A DNA stretch of 64,000 nucleotides from assembly GCA_009792885.1 (NCBI GenBank), contig WMCF01000016.1, positions 8,913,062-8,977,061 of the forward strand, read 5' to 3'. Numbering within the stretch: position 1 is the stretch's first letter; every line of letters starts with the position of its first letter. The position numbers were made by a program, and so were the translations under genes. The notes under the pieces are model-generated. The model searched no databases. It was not told the origin of the DNA and saw nothing but the letters and a program-made list of their open reading frames with translations. Of the stretch, positions 49,901-62,100 are shown one piece after another. The stretch is from Eremophila alpestris peregrina (Eukaryota; Chordata; Aves; Passeriformes; Alaudidae).

Positions 49901-51120
49901 TGTTACTTGCCCTGGTGACACTTCATTCACCTGTACAAAGAAATAAAGCTCCCAGCTCACATTTGAGTATCACCTCATACAGCCCAAGAGGGGAGCTGCT
50001 ACTTCCATGAAGCCTGAGAGATCTCACTTGGGTCCCATGGGATGGAGCTGAGATTAGCTGCTGGATTTTTTTTCTTCTGTATTCAATTTATAAAAAAAAA
50101 AAAATTCAAATCTCTTCTCTGCTTTCAAGGCTAAGTTGAGCTGAATGTACAGAGTCTGTGCACAGAGGATTCCAGTCTTATCTGTGGTCCCAGTTTGATG
50201 AGAGCAGTAACCACAGGAGCAGGGTGTTGACTGTAGAGTTGGGGGTGGAGGGCTTGTCCTCATTTGCATCCCCTTGCAGCAGAGGCCTTGAAGATTTAGC
50301 AACAAATCAGATGCAAAGAAACTAGGAGAAAAATAAGATAATAAGGCAAACTGTCAGGCAGTGTGACAGTTTTGCAAAAATTAGTGATGCTAAGTTGCTC
50401 TTTTCTAACTTGGTACCAATGTGCTTTTCTGTTTCAGTTTTTCTGTGTGCTCAGGAAATGATGATGTTTCCAAGAGTGGGGGCTCCCTCATTAAAACTCT
50501 CTTGCCCAGATCCATAGCTTCTGATTATTGGAAGTCAGGGGAAATTCCCTGGGGCTGTCAGAGTGGGATGAATGTAGTGAAGAGCTGGGAGGATATGTTA
50601 GTATTCATAGCAGCTTGTCTCAGGGCTATGTGTTAATCCTGAACAGAGGGCACTGTTGGGAATGAATATTTTGTTTCTAGATTAAATGTTCTTTTGTTTT
50701 CTTTTATCTTGAAGTAGGAGGCAGTCAATCTCAATACTGTACATGCAGTCATGTCTGTAAAAGCACCCTCACAAACTTCCCGTTTGAGGTTAGAGGGCAG
50801 GTAGAGCTGTGTGAGGTGTGGCAGTGCTGTCTCAGTCTCCTTCCCCTTGGGAGCATCATCTTTTCAACCTTCCTCCGTCTTTGGTTTTCCCCTTCATCTC
50901 GTGGAGGTTCCTTCTCAGCTGGAAGGTAGCTACAGGTAAAATGCATGGGCTCTGTCCCCACAGGGAGCTGTCCAAGTTGTTTCAAACAAAAGCAGAGTTC
51001 AGGCACTCTGCAAATCCCATGGCAGGCATTTAGATGAGATATTGATGTTGTGAGCATGCTCCAACTCGCTGGCCATGCTTTGCTGCTCCAGAATCCTTCA
51101 TGGGCTTTGTGTCCTTTGCA

Positions 51121-51185
51121 TCCTCTCCAAACACCTTGTGCAGTAGCACCTGGCTGCATGAAATAGCTGCCATGTCCCCCAACAG
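51121..51185. repeat. Left copy of a 65-bp false duplication
   Basis: The 65 bp beginning TCCTCTCCAAACACC and ending CCCCCAACAG recur exactly at 51222-51286, on the other side of the adapter. Identity without a single mismatch and the adapter between them point to an assembly artefact. Confidence 0.9.
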
Positions 51186-51221
51186 GTCTCTTATACACAT
51201 CTAGATGTGTATAAGAGACAG
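51186..51221. other. Nextera mate-pair junction adapter left in the assembly
   Basis: Positions 51203-51221 are exactly the 19-nt transposase mosaic end AGATGTGTATAAGAGACAG. Positions 51186-51202 are 17 nt of its reverse complement (GTCTCTTATACACATCT). Two mosaic ends head-to-head form the junction adapter of Nextera mate-pair libraries. It is not biological sequence. Frames through it give the well-known spurious peptide VSYTHLDVYKR. Confidence 0.97.
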
Positions 51222-51286
51222 TCCTCTCCAAACACCTTGTGCAGTAGCACCTGGCTGCATGAAATAGCTGCCATGTCCCCCAACAG
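51222..51286. repeat. Right copy of the 65-bp false duplication
   Basis: Identical to 51121-51185. The natural sequence probably has one copy, continuing from CCCCCAACAG into ACCAGGCTGCAGCC. Confidence 0.9.
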
Positions 51287-54200
51287 ACCAGGCTGCAGCC
51301 CAGTGGTAACTGCACCAGTTCCAGTGTGGCTGGCACTTCCTAATGAGTTGATTGGTATTGGGGATTGAGCCACAGGCCTTTGGGTCCTGTGCCTGTGTTC
51401 CTGACTGAGCACAGGGCTTGCAGCAAAATAATTTTATCATTTAGTTTCTCAGAGTGATGGGGTATTTTCTGTGTTATTTGAGATTAGTGGGACTGAGGGG
51501 TTCTGTGCCACTCTGAAAACCTCTTCACGCCACAGATTTTGTGTTTGTGGAAGATGGATAATGACTACACTTTAAAAGGTTTTGATGCTCAGATCAAAAC
51601 GGGTATGGAAGTGCAGTTAAGTGTACCTTCATGGCTGTCTTCCTCTGCTCAGCATCTTCATATTCATAATTATACCAGTTGTGCCAAAAATGAGGTAGAA
51701 AATGTCTTTCTGGCACAGGGTTGCAAATCTCTTGCAGCATAGAGCAGGGCAGAACAAGAAGCTCTGTTTATGAGGATAAAAATTTCCCTCTGCAGTAATG
51801 AACTGTGCTGTGAGTTTACCAGCTATCTAATCTAGTTTCCATCCGTTACACCAAGTGATAATCCTCTAGCAAATTAGGTGCTGTTAGCAGCATTTCTGTC
51901 AGCCTGGCTCTAGCTGCACATCTAGGCAACCTGCCTTTGAGGAATTTCAAAATTTGCCCTAGTCAGTCATGCTGCTTCCTCAGCCTCTGGAGACTGCATT
52001 TCACATGTAACACAAAGCTGAACTGTCTTGCTTCTTTAATTATATTTATTCAGCTTTTCCTCTACCCACCACCTGCCAAGGCTGTTTGTCCATGTCTAGA
52101 GATGGCTCCTGGGTTGTTTTCTTGGAATATCCATTGTAATTGGCTTTTTGGCATATCCTGTCCTACTTTAACATAATTCCTTCACTGTTACTCTGAACTT
52201 ATACAGGGACTTGTTAGTAAGTGGGTGGGGGATCAGAAGGCAAAATGTGTGCAAGCCAGGCTGGGGTGCTGGTTTCTCTAGGGCTTGCTGGTTTAGGGTG
52301 TCCTTGCCTGGGGATGAGCTGTACAGCACCGTGTGCTTTTGGCTCCCAGAGCAGGGCTTGCTCGGGCTGAGCCCTGTGCTGCTGTGGCAGCTGGCCCTCC
52401 TCTGCTCTTTGGGGCTGCCCCTTGCCAAGGGTCAATACTGCCTGGAGAGATTCAGTGACAGGCAATAGTGCAGCTAATGCCTTCCAGTTTCTGAATAATT
52501 AAGAGAGAGAATGTGGCTTTTGGCCAGGGAGCGCCATCCTCTTCCACCCATCTGCTTCCCTGACTGTTGCTTGGAGCAGCTGCTTGTCTCCAGGGGCTTC
52601 TGGGCAGGGCAAGGGGGTGCAGATTCTTGGCTGCCCTCCCTTGTATTGCCACTGCCATACTTAGTGAGCTTGAAGTCCTTGGGGTGCTGTTTTCCTGTGC
52701 TTCTCTTTTGTACAAATTCACGCCATGATTTTTAATTGCAAGCTGCAATGGTAGTTCTTGGTTTCTATGCTGTGGTGGAGAGCACAGAGGTGGCAGTGAG
52801 GGACAGGGACTGGAGGAGTGCAGTGAGGGGGTTTGTTTCACTGTTATCTCCCTCTGCAGCTGTGAACTTCTTAAAGAAATCCAGCTCCAGCCCAGCTGGC
52901 TGGAGGTGCTGCTCAGCAGTGTGCAGGGAGAGCAGTGCTGAACAGCTCTGCAGGTAGATCCCTCATGCTCAGGTGTGATGGGCATGCTGGCAAAGCCCCA
53001 TGGAGGAGGGGGAGGCCTGTTCAGCACAGTGTAAAGCAAAACCACTGACAGAGCAGCATTGGAGGGGCAGGTGATAATGGCAGCCCCTGCAGCTTCAAAG
53101 CAGCTGAGGAATTCCCTATGCATATGACCATGTGCAAGTGTTTTAATGTGACTCTAAGTCTAGAGCGACTTGGCTCTGGAGGCTTTTCATAGCCCCTCAG
53201 TATAGTAGGATAATGTAATATTTTTAGTAGCTGTGGCCCTGTGCAGTGGGGTAGTCCAGCATTTGGCCTGTTGAACTCCAACACCAAGTGGGTGACAGCC
53301 AGGAACACACCCCTAAAGCTGTGAGAGCTTTTCAAACTCATGTCTGGGCTCTGTACTCCACTGTAAACTCTTCCCCATCTGCAGCTTTTCTCATTCCGTT
53401 TCCTGCTGAAGCCCAGCAGATTTCCTGTGATGAGTCACTGCTCTGAGCCGATGTGACAGTCGGTGTGTGACTCCTATCTACCTGTCACCTCCTCAGCCTG
53501 CACTAACCAGCTGGGTGGGTTAGCCACTGGCAAGCTATTGAACTCATTTTGACACAATGAGTTAGTCAGCCTCAAAAGTCAGAGCTGAAATAGACCTTAT
53601 CAGACAGCACACAAATTTTGATTTGTGCTGTGAGAGTATTGCTGATGGTGTTTTGGGGAACATTATGTGAGTAAAGGAGCAGAGGTCCATGAAGAGATTT
53701 TTAAAAATAGATTTCCCTCTTTTTTTATTCATAAAAATTTGAATTTGAATGAAAATAAACAACTTGGGGGTGTATAGGGGGAGTAGGAAAACTAATTTAT
53801 GCTGCTAAGTAAGCAAGAGGATGGAGGTACACTGTGCCATGACTGGATGGAGGTGTTGGGAAGTGCAACTCTCCTCTTGTGTATAATAGTCACACTTCAC
53901 TGCAAGAGGAGACAGACACAAATCTACCCATCCTCCACAAAAAAAATCTTTGTGGAAAGGTGTCCTCTTTGCAGGAGGTATTTGTTTCCAACCAGGAGAA
54001 TAAGTGCCTCTTCCTGGCTGGCTGTGGTGACCCAGCACTGGAAGGGACCTCTGGGGTCTATTTTCCCTGTAAGTGAGACGTTCAAACACCAATCATCCAG
54101 GATAATGCTGTTTCAGGAGCTCATTGATTTTTAGCAGAGAGAAGTGAGTTAAAATGATGAGTCACTGACCTATTTGAAAATTAACCACCTCCTCAGTGCC

Positions 54201-57200
54201 ATTAGGAGCTGGTAATAGATCATCCTGGACAAGAGCTGGTAAGAGGGGATTAAGGGGTCTCCTTGTGCCTGCTGTTGCTCTACATTGTGTGTGGCTGTTG
54301 TTTTGCTCAATTTTTTTACAGGTAAAGAACAGCACACCTTATATATAAGAAGCCAACAACTTCTTGTGAGTATAATTGAAATGTAAGTCTAATCCTTATC
54401 AGTCCTGCTGAATTGTTACAGACAAAGAGAGGGTGATATGCCCTTGCTGAGGAGATGTGGCAGTGGTAGACAATGCAGTTGGAACTGGTGTAAGGCCCCT
54501 CTCCCATTAGAGATCCCCTTGCATGGGGATATCTGAATTAAACAGCAGGGAATTTACCTGCAAGATTTCTTCTTGGCAAACTTGTGCCTGCCTTCTTTGA
54601 TCCCTCCTGCCCAGACTGAGGAGCTGTTTGCTTGTTCTGCCACAGGAGGTGTGGAGACCTGAGGTCTGGCCTCATTTGCAAAATACTGAGATTCACCTTT
54701 GAGAGGTGATGAACAAAATGTAAAAGTTTAATTATAAGATTGAACAATACTGTAATGGGTTGTTTTGCTTCTTGCATTGTAGATCAACATTGAGCCCATG
54801 TTTACTTGCTCTCTCACTTTTTAAATGTCAGTCCTCACTTCTTTCCTATCTCTGGTACCTGCACAGGGCTTTGGTTTAATAAAGTGGAAATCTGGTGCTG
54901 AAATATCTTCTCTGTTTTGTGCCAAGTCCTGACTTTGGGAGTTCAGTCAGTGCTGTGTGCAGATGTGATCAATAAAGCTGCTAGTGATGTATTTTGCTAT
55001 TAAGTCTTAGTTCATTGATTTAAGGAGTTACCAGGAACTAGGGGAATAACATGGTTAATTAAGTTAATTGGATTGTAAGGTCCACAGGGATTGTGCTTTT
55101 CTCTGTATTCTCTGAAGCACCTCGGACACCTCTGATCACTATAAAATAATGACTTTTTCTTTTCAGATGCTTGCAGTTTGAACTATTTAGTTGCTTTAAA
55201 AGTACTTACATTTCAAGGCAACAGGGACCATGAGTTATGGCTTTGTAGCCTTTGGCTTTAGAGGTCCAGGTAGAAATGGAGAAGAAGACTCCTTATAGAA
55301 TTTAGCTAAATAGTACCAAGGAATCTGGATCTTTGTATTTTGTTTGCCAAGATGTCTTGTGAAGTTGTTACCCATGCTCTTAGTAAAAAACCTGTGGGGC
55401 AACTTCTAATGTGTTTGTCTTTAGGCCTTACAGCTAATTCTAACTAGTCTTCTTGCTGTCCAGTAAGATATACAAAGAAATAATACATCAGGCTCTAGAC
55501 AGATCTATTCTGTAGCATCAGTTTTCTAGGAAAGTAAACAGATCTCCCCCTGTCTTAAATGGAAATTTATTCTGGGTATATGAAGGTTTATAAAGAGGTT
55601 TTATTCTGCAGCTTTTATTTCATCTAATTTATAGCTTCTCTTCTTCTCCAAGGGAATTGGAGACTTAAAACCTTCCATTATAGGTCTGTAATTTATGTTT
55701 TCAAAATTCAATGATTGTTATCTCCTAGTTTTTTTATGAAGCTCTGCTGTGGAGGTGCTCAGATAAGGTTGTATATTAAGTATTGGCCAATTTTCAGGAG
55801 CAAATCTGGGATTATAAATTACTGGAAACATTCTCAGTCAGCATGAGCTGGTTCTTGTGTTAATGTCTTTAACTTCCTTTGAGGAATTAGGGAAGATGAG
55901 CTGTAGAAAGACAGACTGGATGAAGCTGTTCTGTGGTGGCTGGAAAACTGTACCTGTTTTACTTGGATAGTGATGAATTGTCACTATCCACAAATGGATT
56001 GAGATTCCCCTGGCATCTTTTGAGGGCCTGGTTAAAGTCAACCCTTATTTTAATAACCTCCTGAATAGAAAGAGAATGTGTTCATTGAATTTTTAAGATA
56101 GCAGCAAGTCGAAAGATGTTACAAAAACACTGGTGAGGAGAGCATGGGCTTCATCTCTTGTGTAAAAATATCAGGAAAATTCTCTGATTTCCATGACTTC
56201 ATAGGAAAAGCCAGGTATGGAGGCTACATGAGGACTGCATTTGTTCCTTTTGTAAATTAGAACTTCTTTTAGTTAGAAAAAAGGGGGGACAAAGGGAGAA
56301 AGCACTTCTGTGCTGCTTGGCAATGCAGCCATCAAGAGAAGAAAGTTGTTGAAATTGGGTTTAGCTAGTAATCTGTTTTGAAACTGTACTTATCCTTTAA
56401 AGTTTAAATGTAGCTATCCTGAGCTATGCTTGCCTTCTGTGCCACTTTTTTTTTTTGGTGTTCTGTGATTATTTTCCATGTCTACAATTCCACAGGAAAC
56501 AAGTACTCATCTGAATCTGGAATTTAAACACTTGGCTTTGGTGTATGTGGTTTTTTTAAGGTTCATGCTGGGCTTTTTTTGAGAGGGTTTTTGGTGGGTG
56601 GTTCTTTTGGTGGTGATTTTTTGTGTTTTGGTTTGTTTCTTTTTTTTCCTCTCCAAAAGCTTAACACATTTAAAAATAGGACATATCCCCAAATCCAGTT
56701 GTGAGAGCGAACTTATAATTTTTCCTCTTTGCTTGACTGTAATTTTTGTTACTGTTGTTTTTCAAAGTGAAACAAAGTGTCATACAGAATTCTACTATTT
56801 TCATAATGCTACCTGTGATTATATAAATATAAATGACCCACTTCCCCTCTTGCCCCATCTGTCTTGTCATGAAAACATTTAATCTGAGGTCTTGCTCACC
56901 CAATTTGTGTGTACTATTCTGCTGCATATTGATATGAAGCAGTCTGTGTAAAATTAATTTTGATGTGAGAAATTTGGCTTTTAGTATTCTTTTTTGTTAC
57001 TAAATAGAAAACAAAGATTTTGTGTGGCTTGTCTTTTTCCTTAGAGGAAAAAAAAAATCTTTCTTTACAAAAGTGCTTTTCTTGTAAAAGTGTCAACATG
57101 GTTTTTCCAGGAGTGATTGCTGTATGTGGTACAAAATCAGAAGTACTGAAGAAATACCTGCCCTGATAGCAACTGAACTATGTGAGGACAGCTTTTCTGA

Positions 57201-59123
57201 TGCATCAAGTGTTGCATGGTTTGAAGGAGGAGTGGATGTGATGTTTGTGGTTATTTGTATGGTTGGTTTTTTTCCCCTATGTGTGGATGTGTGTTTTAAA
57301 ATCTTGCCTGCAGACATCTGTGTTTGCAGAAGCAGCTGTCACTTGAATGAAAGACTGTCTCCTTGTCTCCTGTGCCTGATGTAGGAATCATCTTACTGTC
57401 ACCAGTGCCAAATTTATTGGCAGCAGTGTGATTAGATGGAGGCCAATGAAGGTGCAAGCAGTGCAGTGTGCCTTGCTCTCTTTTGTGTGGTCATCCTGGT
57501 GGACAGGAGGAACAGGAGACAGGAGGGTGCTGGTGTGGGTCTGCCAGGTGTTTCTGCAAATCTAGTTTCTCCCCCATCTTGCCTTGAATTCCCATTCTGC
57601 AGGATTATTCCAGCTGCTACAAGAAGCTCATATAATAAGCTAGGCATGTCTGCTTTATCAGCTCTTCCCAATGTTAGTAAACCCCTTTTTCTCTCTAATT
57701 TTCAGTGGCTGGTTGCTACAGGCTCTCAAATCAGTTTAGAGAGCTTGTGGTATGTGTGGAGCTGAAGCAGGGCAAGGGGAAGCAATGCCTCTGGAAGGGA
57801 GGGTGAGGACTTGCCCAGGGCTCCTCTGTGGACATAGTTTCCATGTCTCTAAATCTCCTGGAATACAAATCTCTATGGGATGGAACAAGGAACTTAGCTA
57901 AAAGTTGTGTGGTCCAAGTATTTTAGATCCTAAAGAATTGCATTATTTGAGCTGTAGTCTTGCATTTACATGTACAGCTGAACAGATCTGTTCCTTCTTC
58001 CCAGTCTACTGAGTCCTCTGGGAGGCTGCTGCTTTTCCCTCTCTCAATGACTGATAGTGGGTATATATGAAATGATATATAATAGTAACATTATAGCACT
58101 CCTGTGAGCAGCATAGGTGTTACCTGCCAGCTTTTCCCCGTGGTGCAGTGCTGGTGTGGGCACTGCATTACCTGTGTCAGTACTGCTGGGTTTCAGATGA
58201 AATCCTGAAATCCTCTCTCTCTGCTCACAGTGATGGCTGCCATCACAATCTTTATCCCAAGGGACGCAGCAAGCATAAATGTATCTGTTTTTACCACCCA
58301 CACCCTGGAATGCATTGCTACTACAGATCTCTCTGCATGCAACTGCTGTTCAAATGGCAGCACGATCATGGGCTGAGACGTCCTGAGTTTCTCTTGCCTG
58401 CAGGAGGAGTTGTCACCAAAAAACTCACAATGGAATTCCAGAATGACAGTGCTTACCTGAGTGTTGCAAATGTTTCTGTGAGAGGGATAAATATCAGTGC
58501 TGACCACAGCAAATGAGATGAGCAGAAATACTGGTGCTGATGTTCTTGGCCAGGACCAGAAGCTGCATGAGGCAAAATGCCATTGTCAGTGAGCAATGAG
58601 GAAATTCCCAAGACATCTGGAGGAGGAATGCTGAAGTGCTTCTGGAGGAGAAAGACTGACAGATGGACTTAAGGGCAATGCACTTAAGAGCTCCTGAGCA
58701 GAGAGAAACTCAGAAGTTGAACCTGGTGGAGGGATGTGAGGTCAGATAGGCACCTTTGTTCCGTGAATCCCTAACTCCCCTTACCTCCATCCTGAACACC
58801 TGCAGCAGGGAGCCTCTGGAAGCCATCATTTTTCATTATCTGTATGTGTAGGCTGTTTCAGGCAAAGCACCAGAAATCCATCAAAAAAAAAAAGTACAAG
58901 AAAAAAGGGAATAGTAAAGCACCTTCAAACTGCTCCAAGTGCTGCCTCTGCAGTGGATACAGTTTCCAGCAACACAAATCACCGCATTGCAAAAGCAAAG
59001 CAAACAGGGCAGTGCCTGAGTACTGAAATAAACTCTGAAATGCAAAGTAAGTCCTTGCAAGAAGCTCAGCAACAGCTCATTTAGTTCTCAGGTTGGTGGT
59101 GTTTGGGTTTTGGTGGTATGTGG

Positions 59124-59141
59124 TTTTTTTTTTTTTTTTTT
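59124..59141. repeat. Poly(T) run
   Basis: Eighteen consecutive T, preceded by a G/T-rich stretch (GGTGGTGTTTGGGTTTTGG). A simple repeat in GRIP2 intron 1. Confidence 0.85.
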
Positions 59142-62100
59142 CCCTTTTGGGGAAGGAATGAAACAAGATTTGGGTATTAAAAACCTTGAAGCAGACTTTT
59201 CCCACTATATGAGAGTTCTTTTGCAGCAAACTCCTTAAATCTGGTAGGAAAATTTTGGTATAAAAAGAATTAATAACAATTTGAGGCTGATGGAGTTAGC
59301 TGGGAGACTGAGTGGTGCGATGTGTCTCTTGACAAACATTCTAAGCAGATGGCTGGAGTCTCTCCTTGTTGGCAAGCTGCAAGTGAAAATGCTGTTGGAT
59401 GGGATTTGTTTGCCTAATTTTGCCTGTCTGCCCCCCTTCCTCATTGTGGAAGGGAAGCCAGTGGTTTATCTCCTTTTGGCCCACCCAGATAGCTGGTATA
59501 TCCATGGGCAGCACCTCTGCAGGGGCTGCTTCCCCCTTGGGCTGCCAAGGGGAGCTGGGGTGATACCTGAGGTGGAGACACCCTCACTGCCAAGTCCTCT
59601 GGCCAGTAAATGATGGAACAAATAGGCCCAAGCCCTCTGTAAGACTAATTTGTTTTAATGAGGCAGGTGAAGACATCCAGAGAGGCTGGGGGTCTCCAGA
59701 CAGGAATCCCCTTTGTGACTTTGAGACAGGAGGGAATGGAACTAGAGATTTGGATAAAAGTGGAATTTGAGTTGTTCTTCAGTGGAAGCTGTGATTAGTG
59801 ATTCAGCTATGCCAGTCAGTCCATTAAATGTTAACCTTGCTTATCAAGTCCTCAGAGCTCTCACTTTGAAAGCAGAAGGCCTGTGATGGTGGCTAAGGAC
59901 AGAAAGAAAGGAATGATGGAAATATTTGGTGTCCCAAGTTGGAGCAGTGTCTTGGCTGATTGGCAGATGGCCTCTTTCATCTTTGTTGGCCTACTCAAAA
60001 GACCAACTAGTTGGTGTAAATCCCTGCTGTGCTGACTCTTAAAGATCTTCATTTAGGGTAGTCCCTTCTGCCCCATTTCCTTCAGCATGCTGCAGGCAGC
60101 CGTTTAACAGAAATAAAAATTGATTAGTGTGGTCCCTAGTGAATCTTTCAGGGGTTTGGCAGCAACTGCAAATGATGTGTATGCAGATGTTTAGTGAAGG
60201 GGTGAGATGGCTGTTATTCCTCTTAAAAATTGATTAGTGCTATTCCAGTGCTATTGATCTGAGTTTCCTGGACAGAAGAGGAGCCAGCCCTGTCCAAGGG
60301 CACATGGATGGCACTTCTTGAGAAGGCTGGGAAAACTGCTCACTGTCTGGGACAAGAAAGCTTATTCTTGGTCACACTTTGTATTTTAACCTTTTTTCTC
60401 TAGCTACTTTCCCTACAGTCATGCTTACAGTTTTGGGTTATGGGAGTCCCCAGTGTTTAAGGGCTTGTCCTTCAGCCCTGTGCCACTGAATCCCTTCTGA
60501 AGGGATTAATGTGGGAAGAAAGGGCTGCCTTTGGGCTTGTGATTGAGATTTGTTGCTCTGAGTCAACAGCAGAAAAACCTCACTGGAACTGGAGGAAGCA
60601 AGACTGGGATAGAATTTGCTAGCAGAGCATTCACTTTGCAGCCAAGATTAGCTGTTGAGGGAAGTGGAGGCCAAATGTCCCAGGATCAATGACCCAGTAA
60701 TGGACCCAGCTGAAGGGGCAGCAGCCTTGAAGGGACAGTCACTTCTGGTGCTTCCCATCTTTAGTATGGCATGGAAGCAGTTTTTCATTTCTGTTTGGTA
60801 CTTCCTGCAGAAGACTGCAGCAAACTATTCCTTGCTATTCTCTTGGAGGTTTCATGACTGTTAATAATTCATTTCCCCCTTTTCAGGTTTTTTTGGGTAT
60901 ATGGTAGAGTTTTTTTGAGCAAATCTCAGTCCCTTGCCACCTTCACATCCTGTTGAAGATTATTTCATAGCATACCAATATCTGCACAGAACAGGCTGCT
61001 GGCTTTTGGGTGATGACTGTATTAGCTGTGCTGCTGACAGCTCCTTGCATTTTGTGCTGGAGGATTGCTTAAACAATGAAATAAGCCCCTGGGGAAAGAG
61101 GTAGGAAGGCCACTGCTTGGTATTTAAGGCTTGATTGCACAAGGAGGGCATGAAAAAATCAAGCCCCTTGGGAAGGTGCCAGGCACGAGGCCCACACAGA
61201 AAAGGATGCTGCAGATGCCTGGGTCATGTGCTGGCTGCCCCTATCACTGTTGGGTGCCTTTGCAGTGACTGTGAGCATGACCCCTGTGGGAATGAAATTG
61301 CTGGGAATTGCAGCAGTCTGGTCCTCTGGCTGTGGCTTGCCAGGATTTCCTGAGAGATTTGCTTTACCAAATCAGGCTTCAGGGGTGTTAAACACAACAA
61401 CCTGTAGTAGGTGGTATCTGAAATAGCTAATCTAATTATGTCAAGATACATATTGTGTTCATCTGTTGAATCTCTTATTTGGACCAGTGGGTGATGGTCA
61501 TTCCATACCAGAAAATGTATCTCAGAATTAGTGAGCCTTCAGAGGATGGAAGAAGAATTAATGACATGCTAAAGCTTTTCTGATGTGAAAGAAAGAAAAG
61601 ACAGGGAACCTACCCCAAAAAGGAGCTGAAGAGATATCAGAGAATGTGTACCACAATGGCCAATCTGGGGAAGAGCAAATGGGAGTGTTCAGTTATTCTA
61701 CTTTTGGTCCCTGTTTCAGTTCCTGATGCCCATGAGCTGAGATGTGACACTACACAGAGCTGCCACCAGCCTGTCCAGTGCAGTGCATCATCCCCTGCTA
61801 TTTGGGGGTGGGCTGTTAGCAGTAACAGAGATGCTAAGAAATGGCATTGCTATTTATAGCAACAGAGCATTTCTGTGCCATGACAGTGTCATCTTTGTCT
61901 TTCCCCTTTTAATGATATCTGTAATGAGGAAGGAAGGATAGAACTCTTTGCTCCAAATAGGGAAGGAGGCCTGGATAACTTCCTTCATCAGCAACATGAA
62001 AGGCCTTCATCCTTCAGAGCCTGGTAAATCTTCCATGAAAATCGGTGAAATGGCTTCAGGTGACAGACGTGTGACAGCAGGTCAAGCCTGACCTTTGTGG

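Noticed and set aside
50749..51336. 195-codon minus-strand frame that might look like a new gene
   Set aside because: It passes through the Nextera adapter and both copies of the false duplication; the VSYTHLDVYKR segment is a known artefact peptide.
54000..54110. Possible reverse CR1 fragment (CTGGAAGGGACCTCTGG)
   Set aside because: Only a short match to a motif common in CR1; the flanks do not continue the element.
58148..58516. 122-codon plus-strand frame with many His and Cys residues
   Set aside because: The Cys/His spacing does not fit a zinc-finger pattern, and there are no convincing splice sites or known GRIP2 content.
60115..60239. A 15-bp direct repeat (AAAAATTGATTAGTG) 110 bp apart
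   Set aside because: Too short and AT-rich to mean target-site duplication; no element ends or structure lie between the copies.
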